A stretch of DNA of 6,009 nucleotides, taken from NCBI GenBank assembly GCA_964638775.1, contig CAZWZH010000216.1:1-6009 (forward strand), read 5' to 3'. Of the stretch, positions 1-6,009 are shown piece after piece. The position numbers were made by a program, and so were the translations under genes. This DNA is from Azophilus sp964638775. GTDB lineage: Bacteria > Pseudomonadota > Gammaproteobacteria > Pseudomonadales > Azotimanducaceae. The notes beneath the pieces were generated by a model. The model ran no database searches, was not told where the DNA came from, and saw nothing but the letters and a program-made list of their open reading frames with translations. The first letter of the stretch is position 1. Every line of letters begins with the position of its first letter.

Positions 1-177
1 TTCGGTATCGACGAGGCGGAGATGGCGCGCCACCCGCACATGCTCGCCGGTGGCGTCGATGCGATCTGCGATGAACTCGAGCGGCGCCGTGAACGGTTCG
101 GCATTTCCTATTTCACCGTGGGGGCCGACACCATGGACGCCTTCGCCCCGGTTGTCGCCCGACTGGCTGGGAACTAG
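1..177 (+). CDS. Luciferase-like (probable F420/flavin-dependent) oxidoreductase, C-terminal fragment
   Basis: Only the last 58 residues are present. The reading frame is open from base 1 and ends at a TAG at 175-177. The fragment reads as the terminal part of a luciferase-like monooxygenase fold: a helix rich in charged residues (DELERRRERFG), then the short strand GISYFTVGA, then a final helix ending DAFAPVVARLAGN. This strand-helix ending is typical of LLM-class oxidoreductases, especially the MSMEG_2516-type subgroup usually annotated as F420-dependent. Proteobacterial members may use FMN instead, and the cofactor cannot be judged here because the binding residues lie outside the window. 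The substrate is unknown. The gene converges on the acyl-CoA dehydrogenase gene with 27 bases between stop codons. I am fairly sure of the superfamily and unsure of the subgroup. Confidence 0.7.
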   Translation, partial: FGIDEAEMARHPHMLAGGVDAICDELERRRERFGISYFTVGADTMDAFAPVVARLAGN

Positions 178-204
178 GAAAACGCCCCCATCGCTCGGCG
201 CCGG

Positions 205-1407
205 CTAGAGCCCCAGCACCACCTTGGCGATGATGTTCTTCTGTACCTCCCTGGCGCCGCCGAATATGGAGGCAGCGCGGGAATTGAGATACCGTGGCGT
301 CACGGTCTCGGCGTAGTCGGGCCCCACCCGGGGCTCGTTGAAACCGTTCATGGAGATGAGGTTGGCATGGGGCAGGCCGTAGTGCTGCACGGCCTCCAGT
401 TTCAGCTCGTCGATGCCCTGGCCGATGTCCACCGAGACGTTCTTCGCGAGCGACGAGCCGGGGCCGGGCGATTCGCCCCTGGAAAGGCGCGCCAGGGTCT
501 GGTGCTCGGTGAGCAGCAATGCCTCGGTGCGGATCTCGAGCGTACTGATGCGGGCCCTGAATGAGGGAATCTCCCACAGCGGCATCCCGTTGTGGGATTC
601 GGCCCGGGCGATCGCTTTCAGGTGGTCAAGGGAAACCTGCAGGCGGGCCGCGGCGCCGCCTCCGCCCCTTTCGAATTCCAGCAGGTATTTTGCGACCGTC
701 CAGCCCTGGTGTTCGGGACCCACCCGATTGGCCTGCGGAACCCGAACGTCGTCGAAGAACACCTGGTTCACCTCGTGGTCCGCGGCCAGCGTGATGATGG
801 GTTCGACCTTGATGCCCGGCGTCGCCATGGGCACCAGCAGGAAGGTAATGCCGTGCTGGGGCTTGCCCGATGAGTCGGTACGCACAAGGCAGAAGATGTG
901 GTCGGCGAACTGGGCGTGGGTGGTCCAGATTTTGGAGCCGTTCAGGATGTAGTCGTCGCCGTCGCTGACGGCCGCCATCTTCAGGCTGGAAAGGTCCGAA
1001 CCGGAGCCGGGTTCCGAGTATCCCTGGCACCAGTAGTGCTCGCCGGTAAGCATTCTGGGCAGATAGTGCGCTTTCTGCTCCTCGGTACCGTACTTGAAGA
1101 GCACCGGCGCGAGCATCCGCAGGCCCAGCGGTATCAGGCCGGGCGCGCTGGCCCGCGCCGTTTCCTCCCCGAAAATGTACTTCTGCGTCGGCGACCAGCC
1201 GGTGCCGCCGTGCTCGACTGGCCAGGAGGGAACCGCCCAGCCTTTCTCCACCAGGATTTTCTGCCAGGCCATGGCCAGGTCCCTGTCGGCGAAGACCGTG
1301 GTGGTGCGCGCCGCGGCCTCGCGCATCGACGGCGTCAGTTTCTCGTCCAGAAACGCCCGCACTTCGTCGCGGAACGCCTCGTCTTCCCTGCTGAACGCAA
1401 AATCCAT
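205..1407 (-). CDS. Acyl-CoA dehydrogenase (FadE-like), complete
   Basis: A 400-residue flavoprotein of normal family length. It is expected to introduce an alpha,beta double bond into an acyl-CoA and pass electrons from FAD to electron-transfer flavoprotein in the cytoplasm. The N-terminal helical domain (about 1-120) starts MDFAFSREDEAFRDEVRAFL, a typical family opening that fixes the ATG start although the Shine-Dalgarno match is poor. The central beta domain carries the family signature YSEPGSGSDLSSL at 130-142 and the FAD-contact segment KIWTTHAQFAD at 159-169. The C-terminal helical domain runs from about 235 to the end. The usual medium-chain-type catalytic Glu (IYEGT motif) is replaced by Gly383 in IFGGA. 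Glu246 in LEFERGG lies where isovaleryl-CoA and long-chain dehydrogenases carry their base, so the enzyme is probably active. The substrate cannot be deduced; branched, cyclic or steroid side-chain acyl-CoAs are as likely as plain fatty acyl-CoA. It is transcribed away from malate synthase G from a recognisable promoter. Confidence 0.95.
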   Translation of the reverse strand: MDFAFSREDEAFRDEVRAFLDEKLTPSMREAAARTTTVFADRDLAMAWQKILVEKGWAVPSWPVEHGGTGWSPTQKYIFGEETARASAPGLIPLGLRMLAPVLFKYGTEEQKAHYLPRMLTGEHYWCQGYSEPGSGSDLSSLKMAAVSDGDDYILNGSKIWTTHAQFADHIFCLVRTDSSGKPQHGITFLLVPMATPGIKVEPIITLAADHEVNQVFFDDVRVPQANRVGPEHQGWTVAKYLLEFERGGGGAAARLQVSLDHLKAIARAESHNGMPLWEIPSFRARISTLEIRTEALLLTEHQTLARLSRGESPGPGSSLAKNVSVDIGQGIDELKLEAVQHYGLPHANLISMNGFNEPRVGPDYAETVTPRYLNSRAASIFGGAREVQKNIIAKVVLGL

Positions 1408-1442
1408 CCCGAATCGCCGTTGTCCGAATCAATCCTGGAACG

Positions 1443-1469
1443 GGTTTGATAACCGTTTGTCATCAAACC
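1443..1469. promoter_or_regulatory. Candidate operator: 8-bp inverted repeat with 11-bp spacer
   Basis: Perfect arms GGTTTGAT (1443-1450) and ATCAAACC (1462-1469) flank an 11-base spacer, with arm centres 19 bp apart. A third related half-site, GTTTG, lies at 1455-1459, one helical turn (11 bp) from the first arm. The repeat covers the -10 box and nearly the whole spacer of the predicted dehydrogenase promoter. This is the layout expected for repressor binding, for example an acyl-CoA-responsive TetR- or GntR-type regulator. The regulator is not in the window, and its family is a guess. Confidence 0.5.
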
Positions 1470-1474
1470 GTCAA
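1446..1474 (-). promoter_or_regulatory. Sigma70-like promoter for the acyl-CoA dehydrogenase gene
   Basis: Read on the minus strand, a -35 box TTGACG (1469-1474, five of six consensus bases) is followed by an exact 17-base spacer and a -10 box TATCAA (1446-1451, four of six). Transcription would start near 1438-1440, leaving a leader of about 32 bases before the ATG at 1407. The location, orientation and spacing all fit the downstream gene. The start site is predicted, not observed. Confidence 0.6.
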
Positions 1475-1501
1475 ATTTGCTGGTTTCGAGATCGGGTCTT
1501 C

Positions 1502-1514
1502 GCCGGTCACCGGC
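1502..1514. repeat. 13-bp palindrome in the divergent intergenic region
   Basis: GCCGGT and ACCGGC face each other around a single C. It lies between the dehydrogenase promoter and the malate synthase start. It could be a second regulator site or a small GC-rich hairpin. In DNA this GC-rich a chance match of 6-base arms is quite possible, so no function is assigned. Confidence 0.3.
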
Positions 1515-1587
1515 TGCTGTTTCCCCATGTGCGGCCGCCTCGCGCAAATCCAGCCGATTGGCGAGTCTTGCCGTCTGCCTTTGCCGG

Positions 1588-1593
1588 TATACT
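1588..1593 (+). promoter_or_regulatory. Possible -10 element for malate synthase G
   Basis: TATACT matches five of six -10 consensus bases and lies 25 bases upstream of the ATG, which would give a leader of about 19 bases carrying the ribosome binding site. No good -35 box is found at 16-18 bases; TTGCCG at 1568-1573 is only 14 bases away. If the promoter is real it may need an activator. The call is tentative. Confidence 0.35.
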
Positions 1594-1606
1594 TGCGCGT
1601 TTTTCC

Positions 1607-1612
1607 AGGGGG
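1607..1612 (+). promoter_or_regulatory. Ribosome binding site of malate synthase G
   Basis: AGGGGG, a near match to AGGAGG, ends six bases before the ATG at 1619. It decides the start: the reading frame stays open upstream as far as 1094, but only this ATG has a Shine-Dalgarno site and gives the family's N-terminus. Confidence 0.7.
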
Positions 1613-1618
1613 TGCCGC

Positions 1619-3799
1619 ATGACGGACCGGGTGCTGAGAGGCGGCTTGAAGGTCGCCCGGGAAATCGACCTCCTGGTACGCAAGGAGATGGTGCCCGGCA
1701 CGGGCGTGAATCTCGATGCCTTCTGGGCGGGGGTGGAAGCGGCGCTCGACGAACTCGGCCCGGTCAACCGGGAACTGCTTGCGAAACGCGATCGACTTCA
1801 GGAAGCCATCGACGCCTGGCACCTGGAACGGCGCGGCCGGCAGCACGATGCGGATGCCTACAAGGCGTTTCTGCGCGAGATCGGCTATCTGCTCCCGGAA
1901 CCCCCGGATTTCGCCATCGACACCGACAGGGTCGATCCGGAAATCGCCTCCCTGGCCGGGCCGCAACTGGTCGTTCCGGTCATGAACGCCCGTTATGCGC
2001 TGAATGCCGCCAACGCACGCTGGGGCAGCCTCTACGATGCCCTCTACGGCACCGACGTGCTGCCGGAAGAGCCGGGCCGGGAGAAGGGGTCGAGCTACAA
2101 CCCGGCGCGCGGCGAGCTGGTGATCGCCAGGGCCGCTGCCTTCCTGGACGAGGCGGTGCCTCTCGACAACGCAAGCCACAACGATGTGGTTGGATACCTG
2201 ATCGGCAGCGGCCGGGACGGCAACGCATTGCGCGCGGTGCTGGCGGACGGCGGCGATACCGGCCTTGCGGATCCGGCGCAGTTTCGGGGGCACGTCGGCG
2301 GCGATAAGCCGAATGCCGTGCTGCTCTGGAACAACGGGCTGCACATCGAATTGCAGATCGACCGCACCCACGATGTGGGCGCCGCGCATCCGGCGGGCAT
2401 CAAGGATGTCGTCCTCGAGTCCGCGGTCACCACCATCCAGGACTGCGAGGATTCCGTTGCCGCCGTGGACGCCGGGGACAAGTGCCTCGTCTACCGCAAC
2501 TGGCTGGGGCTCATGAAGGGCGACCTCGAGGAATCGCTGGAGAAAGGCGGGCGGACCATCGTGCGCCGGCTCGACGGAGACCGGAGCTATGCAGGGGCGG
2601 ACGGCGAGCCGCTGGTGTTGCCCGGGCGCAGCCTCATGCTGGTGCGCAACGTGGGTCACCTGATGACCACCGATGCGGTGCTCGACAGCGAAGGCCGGGA
2701 GATACCCGAGGGCTTTCTCGATGCGTTCCTGACGAGCCTCGCGGCCCTGCACGACATCAACGGCAACGGCGGGCTCAGGAATTCCCGTACCGGCAGCGTC
2801 TACATCGTCAAGCCCAAGATGCACGGCCCGGAGGAGGTGGGGCTCACGGTGCGGTTGTTCGAGCGTGTCGAGGCGACGCTGGGCCTGCCCGCGAACACGC
2901 TCAAGGTCGGCATCATGGATGAGGAGCGCCGCACCTCGGTCAATCTCAAGGCCTGTGTCTACGAGGCGCGGGAGCGCATCGTGTTCATCAATACCGGGTT
3001 TCTCGACCGCACGGGCGATGAGATCCACACCAGCATGCAGGCGGGCCCGGTGCTGCCCAAGGAGGCGATCAAGGCCGAGCCCTGGATCGCCGCCTATGAG
3101 GACGCCAACGTCGATGCGGGCCTCGCCGCCGGTTTCCGCGGCCGTGCCCAGATCGGCAAGGGCATGTGGCCCAAGCCCGACGAGATGGCGGAGATGCTCG
3201 CCGTGAAATCTGGGCACCCGGATGCCGGCGCCAACACGGCCTGGGTGCCGTCGCCGACGGCGGCGACGCTGCACGCCATCCACTACCACGAGGTCGATGT
3301 GGCGGCCCGCCAGAAACAGCTCGAGTCCCGCACGCCGGCCAGCGTCGACGACATTCTGAGCATACCCCTGCTTGCGGGCAGGAATCTGTCCCCCGAAGAC
3401 GTGCAGGCGGAACTCGACAACAACGCCCAGGGCATACTCGGCTACGTCGTGCGCTGGGTGGACCAGGGGGTCGGCTGCTCCAAGGTGCCCGACATCGACG
3501 ATGTGGGCCTGATGGAAGACCGGGCGACCCTGCGCATCTCGAGCCAGCACATCGCCAACTGGCTGCACCACGGCATCTGCAGCGAAGCCCAGGTGAACGA
3601 GACGCTCGAGCGCATGGCCGGCATCGTCGATGAACAGAACCGGGGAGATCCGTCCTATCGAAACATGGCCCCAGACTTCGATGCGAGCGTGGCGTTCCAG
3701 GCCGCCCGTGACCTGATTTTCAAGGGCCTCGCGCAGCCCAGCGGCTATACGGAACCGATCCTGCACGCCCGGCGCCGGGAAGCGAAGGCCAGGAGCTAA
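1619..3799 (+). CDS. glcB: Malate synthase G
   Basis: A 726-residue protein, close to the 723 residues of the Escherichia coli enzyme. It condenses glyoxylate with acetyl-CoA to give malate and CoA in the cytoplasm, as a Mg-dependent monomer in the glyoxylate bypass or glycolate route. The start MTDRVLRGGLKVA with PGTGVNLDAFW at 26-36 is the usual N-terminal clasp. The region at about 135-260 forms the insert typical of the G isoform. Active-site segments are all present: LMLVRNVGHLM with Arg343 (E. coli Arg338); GIMDEERRTSVNL with Glu435 (Glu427); FINTGFLDRTGDEIHTSM with Asp463 (Asp455), the last two being the expected Mg ligands; AWVPSPTAATLHAIHYH with Trp542 (Trp534); and MEDRATLRISSQH with catalytic base Asp634 (Asp631). 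Cys620 matches the redox-sensitive E. coli Cys617. Equivalences come from motif reading, not an alignment run. The gene is divergent from the acyl-CoA dehydrogenase. Its TAA overlaps the opposing stop of the MaoC-like gene. Isocitrate lyase and glycolate oxidase genes are not in view. Confidence 0.98.
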   Translation: MTDRVLRGGLKVAREIDLLVRKEMVPGTGVNLDAFWAGVEAALDELGPVNRELLAKRDRLQEAIDAWHLERRGRQHDADAYKAFLREIGYLLPEPPDFAIDTDRVDPEIASLAGPQLVVPVMNARYALNAANARWGSLYDALYGTDVLPEEPGREKGSSYNPARGELVIARAAAFLDEAVPLDNASHNDVVGYLIGSGRDGNALRAVLADGGDTGLADPAQFRGHVGGDKPNAVLLWNNGLHIELQIDRTHDVGAAHPAGIKDVVLESAVTTIQDCEDSVAAVDAGDKCLVYRNWLGLMKGDLEESLEKGGRTIVRRLDGDRSYAGADGEPLVLPGRSLMLVRNVGHLMTTDAVLDSEGREIPEGFLDAFLTSLAALHDINGNGGLRNSRTGSVYIVKPKMHGPEEVGLTVRLFERVEATLGLPANTLKVGIMDEERRTSVNLKACVYEARERIVFINTGFLDRTGDEIHTSMQAGPVLPKEAIKAEPWIAAYEDANVDAGLAAGFRGRAQIGKGMWPKPDEMAEMLAVKSGHPDAGANTAWVPSPTAATLHAIHYHEVDVAARQKQLESRTPASVDDILSIPLLAGRNLSPEDVQAELDNNAQGILGYVVRWVDQGVGCSKVPDIDDVGLMEDRATLRISSQHIANWLHHGICSEAQVNETLERMAGIVDEQNRGDPSYRNMAPDFDASVAFQAARDLIFKGLAQPSGYTEPILHARRREAKARS

Positions 3800-4269
3800 T
3801 CCTCCAGACGCCTGTAGACCAGCCACTCGGCAACCAGTGCCGGCGCGATTTCGTCGCCTTCGATCTCGATGGCCGCATCGAGGTGCACGAGCACGCCGTG
3901 GTGGCCCTTGGCTACCACCTTTTTCAGTTCGAACCGCCCGCGCACCCGGCTGCCCACCGGCACCGGCTGCACGATGCGCAGCCGGTCGAAGCCATAGATG
4001 GTGCGCCAGGCGACACCGTTGGTGGGCAGTGTCGTGGCCTGGGCCATGTCTGTCAGCAGGGATATCAGGAGGAAGTTCTGGGCGATCGTGCAGCCGAACG
4101 GCGCCTCGGTTGCTGCGCGCTCCGGGTCGGTGTGAATCCAGAGATCGTCGCCGGTGTTCTTGGCGTGGGCGTCGATGCGCCGCTGGTCGATCAGTACCCA
4201 TGGCGACAGGCCGACTTCGTGGCCGATGTAGGCCCTGAGCATGTCGAGATGGGCATCGATTGCGACCAT
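3796..4269 (-). CDS. MaoC/NodN-like hot-dog-fold dehydratase
   Basis: A 157-residue single hot-dog domain, the usual size for MaoC/NodN-type enoyl-CoA hydratases, which add water to a 2-enoyl-CoA to give an (R)-3-hydroxyacyl-CoA. The hydratase-2 segment is visible: NTGDDLWIHTD at 38-48 with catalytic pair Asp41 and His46 at the canonical five-residue spacing, followed by an ERAA helix and PFGCTIAQNFLLISLL at 57-72. Later, YGFDRLRIVQPVPVGSRVRGRFEL (92-115) is the conserved hot-dog core. The usual IAHG in the second segment reads IAQN here (Gln64, Asn65), so catalytic activity is less certain than the fold. The ATG at 4269 has an SD site at 4279-4283. The gene follows the symporter gene by 12 bases on the same strand, so it is probably in its operon. 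Substrate unknown; an acyl-CoA is likely, and a non-catalytic binding role is possible. Confidence 0.9.
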   Translation of the reverse strand: MVAIDAHLDMLRAYIGHEVGLSPWVLIDQRRIDAHAKNTGDDLWIHTDPERAATEAPFGCTIAQNFLLISLLTDMAQATTLPTNGVAWRTIYGFDRLRIVQPVPVGSRVRGRFELKKVVAKGHHGVLVHLDAAIEIEGDEIAPALVAEWLVYRRLED

Positions 4270-4278
4270 GGGCGCTTT

Positions 4279-4283
4279 TCCTC
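4279..4283 (-). promoter_or_regulatory. Ribosome binding site of the MaoC-like gene, overlapping the symporter stop codon
   Basis: Minus-strand GAGGA lies nine bases before the ATG at 4269 and overlaps the TGA stop of the symporter gene (4282-4284). Ribosomes ending the symporter therefore finish on this site, which suggests translational coupling. Confidence 0.65.
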
Positions 4284-6009
4284 AATGCATGTGGGGTCGT
4301 TCGACCCCGGCGGGAATCCGGATCGACTCCACCAGTGACTGTACGGCAGCCGGCACACCGGGCGTGAACCGGCTGACGATGAGGGCGGTGGCGAAGTTCA
4401 GGGCGGCGCCGACCACGCCGATGCCCTCGGGCGAGATGCCGAACCACCAGTGCCCGGCGTTGTTCGCTTCGGGGGCGACGAACTTGAAGTACACGATATA
4501 GCCGAACGTGAAGACGAGCCCGGCGACCATGCCAGCGATGGCGCCTTCCTTGTTGGCGTTCCTGTGGAAAATGCCGAGCAGGATCGCGGGGAACAGCGAT
4601 GCCGCCGCCAGCCCGAACGCGAAGGCGACCACTTGCGCGACGAACGCCGGTGGATTGATTCCCAGGTAGCCGGCGATCAGGATTGCCGTCGCGGCGGCGA
4701 TTCGGGCGTAGAGCAGTTCCTGCCGGTCGCTGATGCCCCGGGCCAGGGTCTTCTTGATGAGGTCATGTGAAACCGAGGCCGAGATCACCAGCAGGAGGCC
4801 CGCGGCTGTGGACAGCGCCGCCGCCAGTCCGCCGGCGGCCACCAGCGCGATCACCCAGCCGGGCAGGGCGGCGATCTCCGGGTTGGCGAGCACCATGATG
4901 TCGCGGTCGACATAGACTTCGTTGGCGGCCTGCGTGGGCGCGTTCGCCAATTCCCGTTGGCCCGCCGGCCCGCGCTCGCCGGTGAATTCCGGCGTGCCCG
5001 CGAAGGCGGTGCCGGGCGCGTACTGAATGGCGCCGTCCGCGTTCTTGTCGACCCAGCCGATCAGGCCGATTTCCTCCCAGCGCTTGAACCAGCCAGCCAC
5101 GTCCCCGTAGGCGGTCTGGTGCACGGTATCGATGAAGTTCAGGCGGGCGAAGGCTCCGACGGCGGGCGCTGTCGTATACAGAAGGGCGATGAACAGCAGC
5201 GCGTAGCCGGCCGAGAGGCGCGCATCGGACACCCTGGGCACCGTGAAGAATCGGACGATCACGTGCGGCAGGCCGGCCGTGCCGATCATCAGCGCCAGGG
5301 TGATCGCCAGCACGTCCACCATCCCCTTGCTGCCGTCGGTGTACGGCCCGAACCCCAGTTCGACGAGGCTTCTGTCCAGCTTTTCCAGAACGGTCAGTCC
5401 GCTGCCGTCGCTCACTTCCGCCCCCAAGCCGAACTGCGGAACCGGAATCCCGGTGATCAGCAGCGAAATGAAGATGGCCGGCACCAGGTAGGCGAAGATC
5501 AGCACGCAGTACTGGGCGACCTGGGTGTAGGTAATTCCCTTCATGCCGCCGAGCACCGCGTAGAAGAACACCACCGCCATGCCGATCACCACGCCCCACA
5601 GGATCGGCACGTTCAGGAACTGGCTGAAAACGATGCCGACGCCGCGCATCTGCCCCGCCACGTACGTGAACGAGATGACGACCAGGCAGACCACGGCCAC
5701 CACCCGGGCCGCGTTCGAGTAGTAGCGCGCCCCGATGAAGTCCGGCACCGTGAACTCGCCGAACTTGCGCAAGTAGGGTGCGAGCAAGAGCGCCAGCATC
5801 ACGTAGCCGCCGGTCCAGCCCATGAGGTACACCGTGCCGTCGTAGCCCATGAAGGCGATGATGCCGGCCATGGAGATGAACGATGCCGCACTCATCCAGT
5901 CGGCGGCGGTGGCCATGCCGTTGGCGACCGGATGCACGCCGCCCTCGGCGACGTAGAACTCCCCGGTGGAGGCCGCGCGGGACCAGACGGCGATGCCGAT
6001 GTAGAGGGC
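4282..6009 (-). CDS. Sodium:solute symporter, VC_2705-like subfamily, N-terminus cut off by window edge
   Basis: The window holds 575 residues of an inner-membrane sodium/solute symporter family protein, related to acetate symporter ActP and proline permease PutP; the substrate is probably a small organic acid (inference). The frame is open to base 6009 and begins mid-helix (ALYIGIAVWSRAASTGEFYV), so only a short N-terminal part is missing. Conserved segments, numbered within the fragment: GMATAADWMSAASF 31-44 (first unwound helix, sodium and substrate region), FTVPDFIGARYY 86-97, FTYVAGQMRGVG 114-125, GGMKGITYTQVAQY 154-167, GTAGLPHVIVRFFTVP 243-258, and AAALSTAAGLLLVIS 396-410, where Ser400/Thr401 match the PutP Ser340/Thr341 sodium site. 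About eleven hydrophobic segments are visible. A hydrophilic loop at about 291-383 carries DKNADGAIQY. These sequences resemble the VC_2705 subfamily, whose genes often follow a small DUF4212 membrane subunit; such a gene may lie just beyond 6009. It is followed closely by the MaoC-like gene. Confidence 0.95.
   Translation of the reverse strand, partial: ALYIGIAVWSRAASTGEFYVAEGGVHPVANGMATAADWMSAASFISMAGIIAFMGYDGTVYLMGWTGGYVMLALLLAPYLRKFGEFTVPDFIGARYYSNAARVVAVVCLVVISFTYVAGQMRGVGIVFSQFLNVPILWGVVIGMAVVFFYAVLGGMKGITYTQVAQYCVLIFAYLVPAIFISLLITGIPVPQFGLGAEVSDGSGLTVLEKLDRSLVELGFGPYTDGSKGMVDVLAITLALMIGTAGLPHVIVRFFTVPRVSDARLSAGYALLFIALLYTTAPAVGAFARLNFIDTVHQTAYGDVAGWFKRWEEIGLIGWVDKNADGAIQYAPGTAFAGTPEFTGERGPAGQRELANAPTQAANEVYVDRDIMVLANPEIAALPGWVIALVAAGGLAAALSTAAGLLLVISASVSHDLIKKTLARGISDRQELLYARIAAATAILIAGYLGINPPAFVAQVVAFAFGLAAASLFPAILLGIFHRNANKEGAIAGMVAGLVFTFGYIVYFKFVAPEANNAGHWWFGISPEGIGVVGAALNFATALIVSRFTPGVPAAVQSLVESIRIPAGVERPHMH

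Noticed and set aside
178..204. Possible terminator between the two convergent genes, with the CGGCGCCG palindrome at 196-203.
   Set aside because: The palindrome has no loop and no T-run follows it on either strand, so it is not a credible intrinsic terminator.
626..1432. A 268-codon minus-strand frame and several plus-strand frames inside the acyl-CoA dehydrogenase gene.
   Set aside because: All are out-of-frame shadows of the dehydrogenase, with Arg/Ala/Gly-rich translations and no domain.
1094..1618. N-terminal extension of malate synthase G back to 1094.
   Set aside because: The frame is open only because it crosses the antisense side of the acyl-CoA dehydrogenase gene. The ATG at 1619 has a good ribosome binding site and gives the family-standard length and N-terminus.
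1463..4447. A 994-codon open frame on the minus strand running antisense through all of malate synthase G.
   Set aside because: It mirrors malate synthase G, whose GC-rich third positions suppress stops on the opposite strand. The translation is rich in Arg, His, Gly and Ala with no recognisable domain, and it also runs through the MaoC-like gene in another frame.
4763..5599. A 278-codon minus-strand frame inside the symporter gene.
   Set aside because: It is a shadow of the symporter in another frame, is Arg/Gly-rich and lacks the membrane segments of the real product.
5935..5937. GTG as the start codon of the symporter.
   Set aside because: The frame upstream encodes conserved symporter sequence up to the window edge, so this GTG is an internal valine.

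Overview
The window is a GC-rich, densely coding bacterial stretch with five protein genes, two of them cut by the window edges. The protein types suggest a Pseudomonadota (proteobacterial) chromosome, perhaps an environmental gammaproteobacterium: a VC_2705-type sodium:solute symporter, a full-length malate synthase G, an FadE-like acyl-CoA dehydrogenase, a NodN/MaoC-type hydratase and the tail of a luciferase-like oxidoreductase. The taxonomic call is an inference from protein flavour only. I see no mobile element, tRNA, rRNA, CRISPR array or phage signature.

Layout, left to right. Positions 1-177 (+) are the last 58 residues of a luciferase-like (probable F420/flavin) oxidoreductase. It converges on an acyl-CoA dehydrogenase at 205-1407 (-) across only 27 bases. 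Positions 1408-1618 form the one real intergenic region. It separates the dehydrogenase from the divergent malate synthase G gene (1619-3799, +). It holds a good sigma70-like promoter for the dehydrogenase embedded in a 27-bp inverted repeat, and a weaker promoter candidate plus a clear Shine-Dalgarno site for malate synthase. The malate synthase stop codon overlaps, tail to tail, the stop of a small MaoC-like hydratase gene (3796-4269, -). That gene lies 12 bases downstream of, and is probably co-transcribed with, a sodium:solute symporter gene (4282 to beyond 6009, -).

The genes fit a loose theme of acyl-CoA and C2-unit use. The dehydrogenase and hydratase carry out the first two kinds of step in a beta-oxidation-like route. 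Malate synthase G condenses glyoxylate with acetyl-CoA. The symporter family is related to acetate/cation symporters and could import a small organic acid. Isocitrate lyase, thiolase and glycolate oxidase genes are not in view, so the pathway link remains an inference.

I found no convincing previously undescribed system. The points most worth a second look are the promoter-embedded palindrome upstream of the dehydrogenase, the relocated catalytic glutamate in that enzyme, the altered active-site segment of the MaoC-like protein, and a calcium-loop-like sequence in an extracytoplasmic loop of the symporter.
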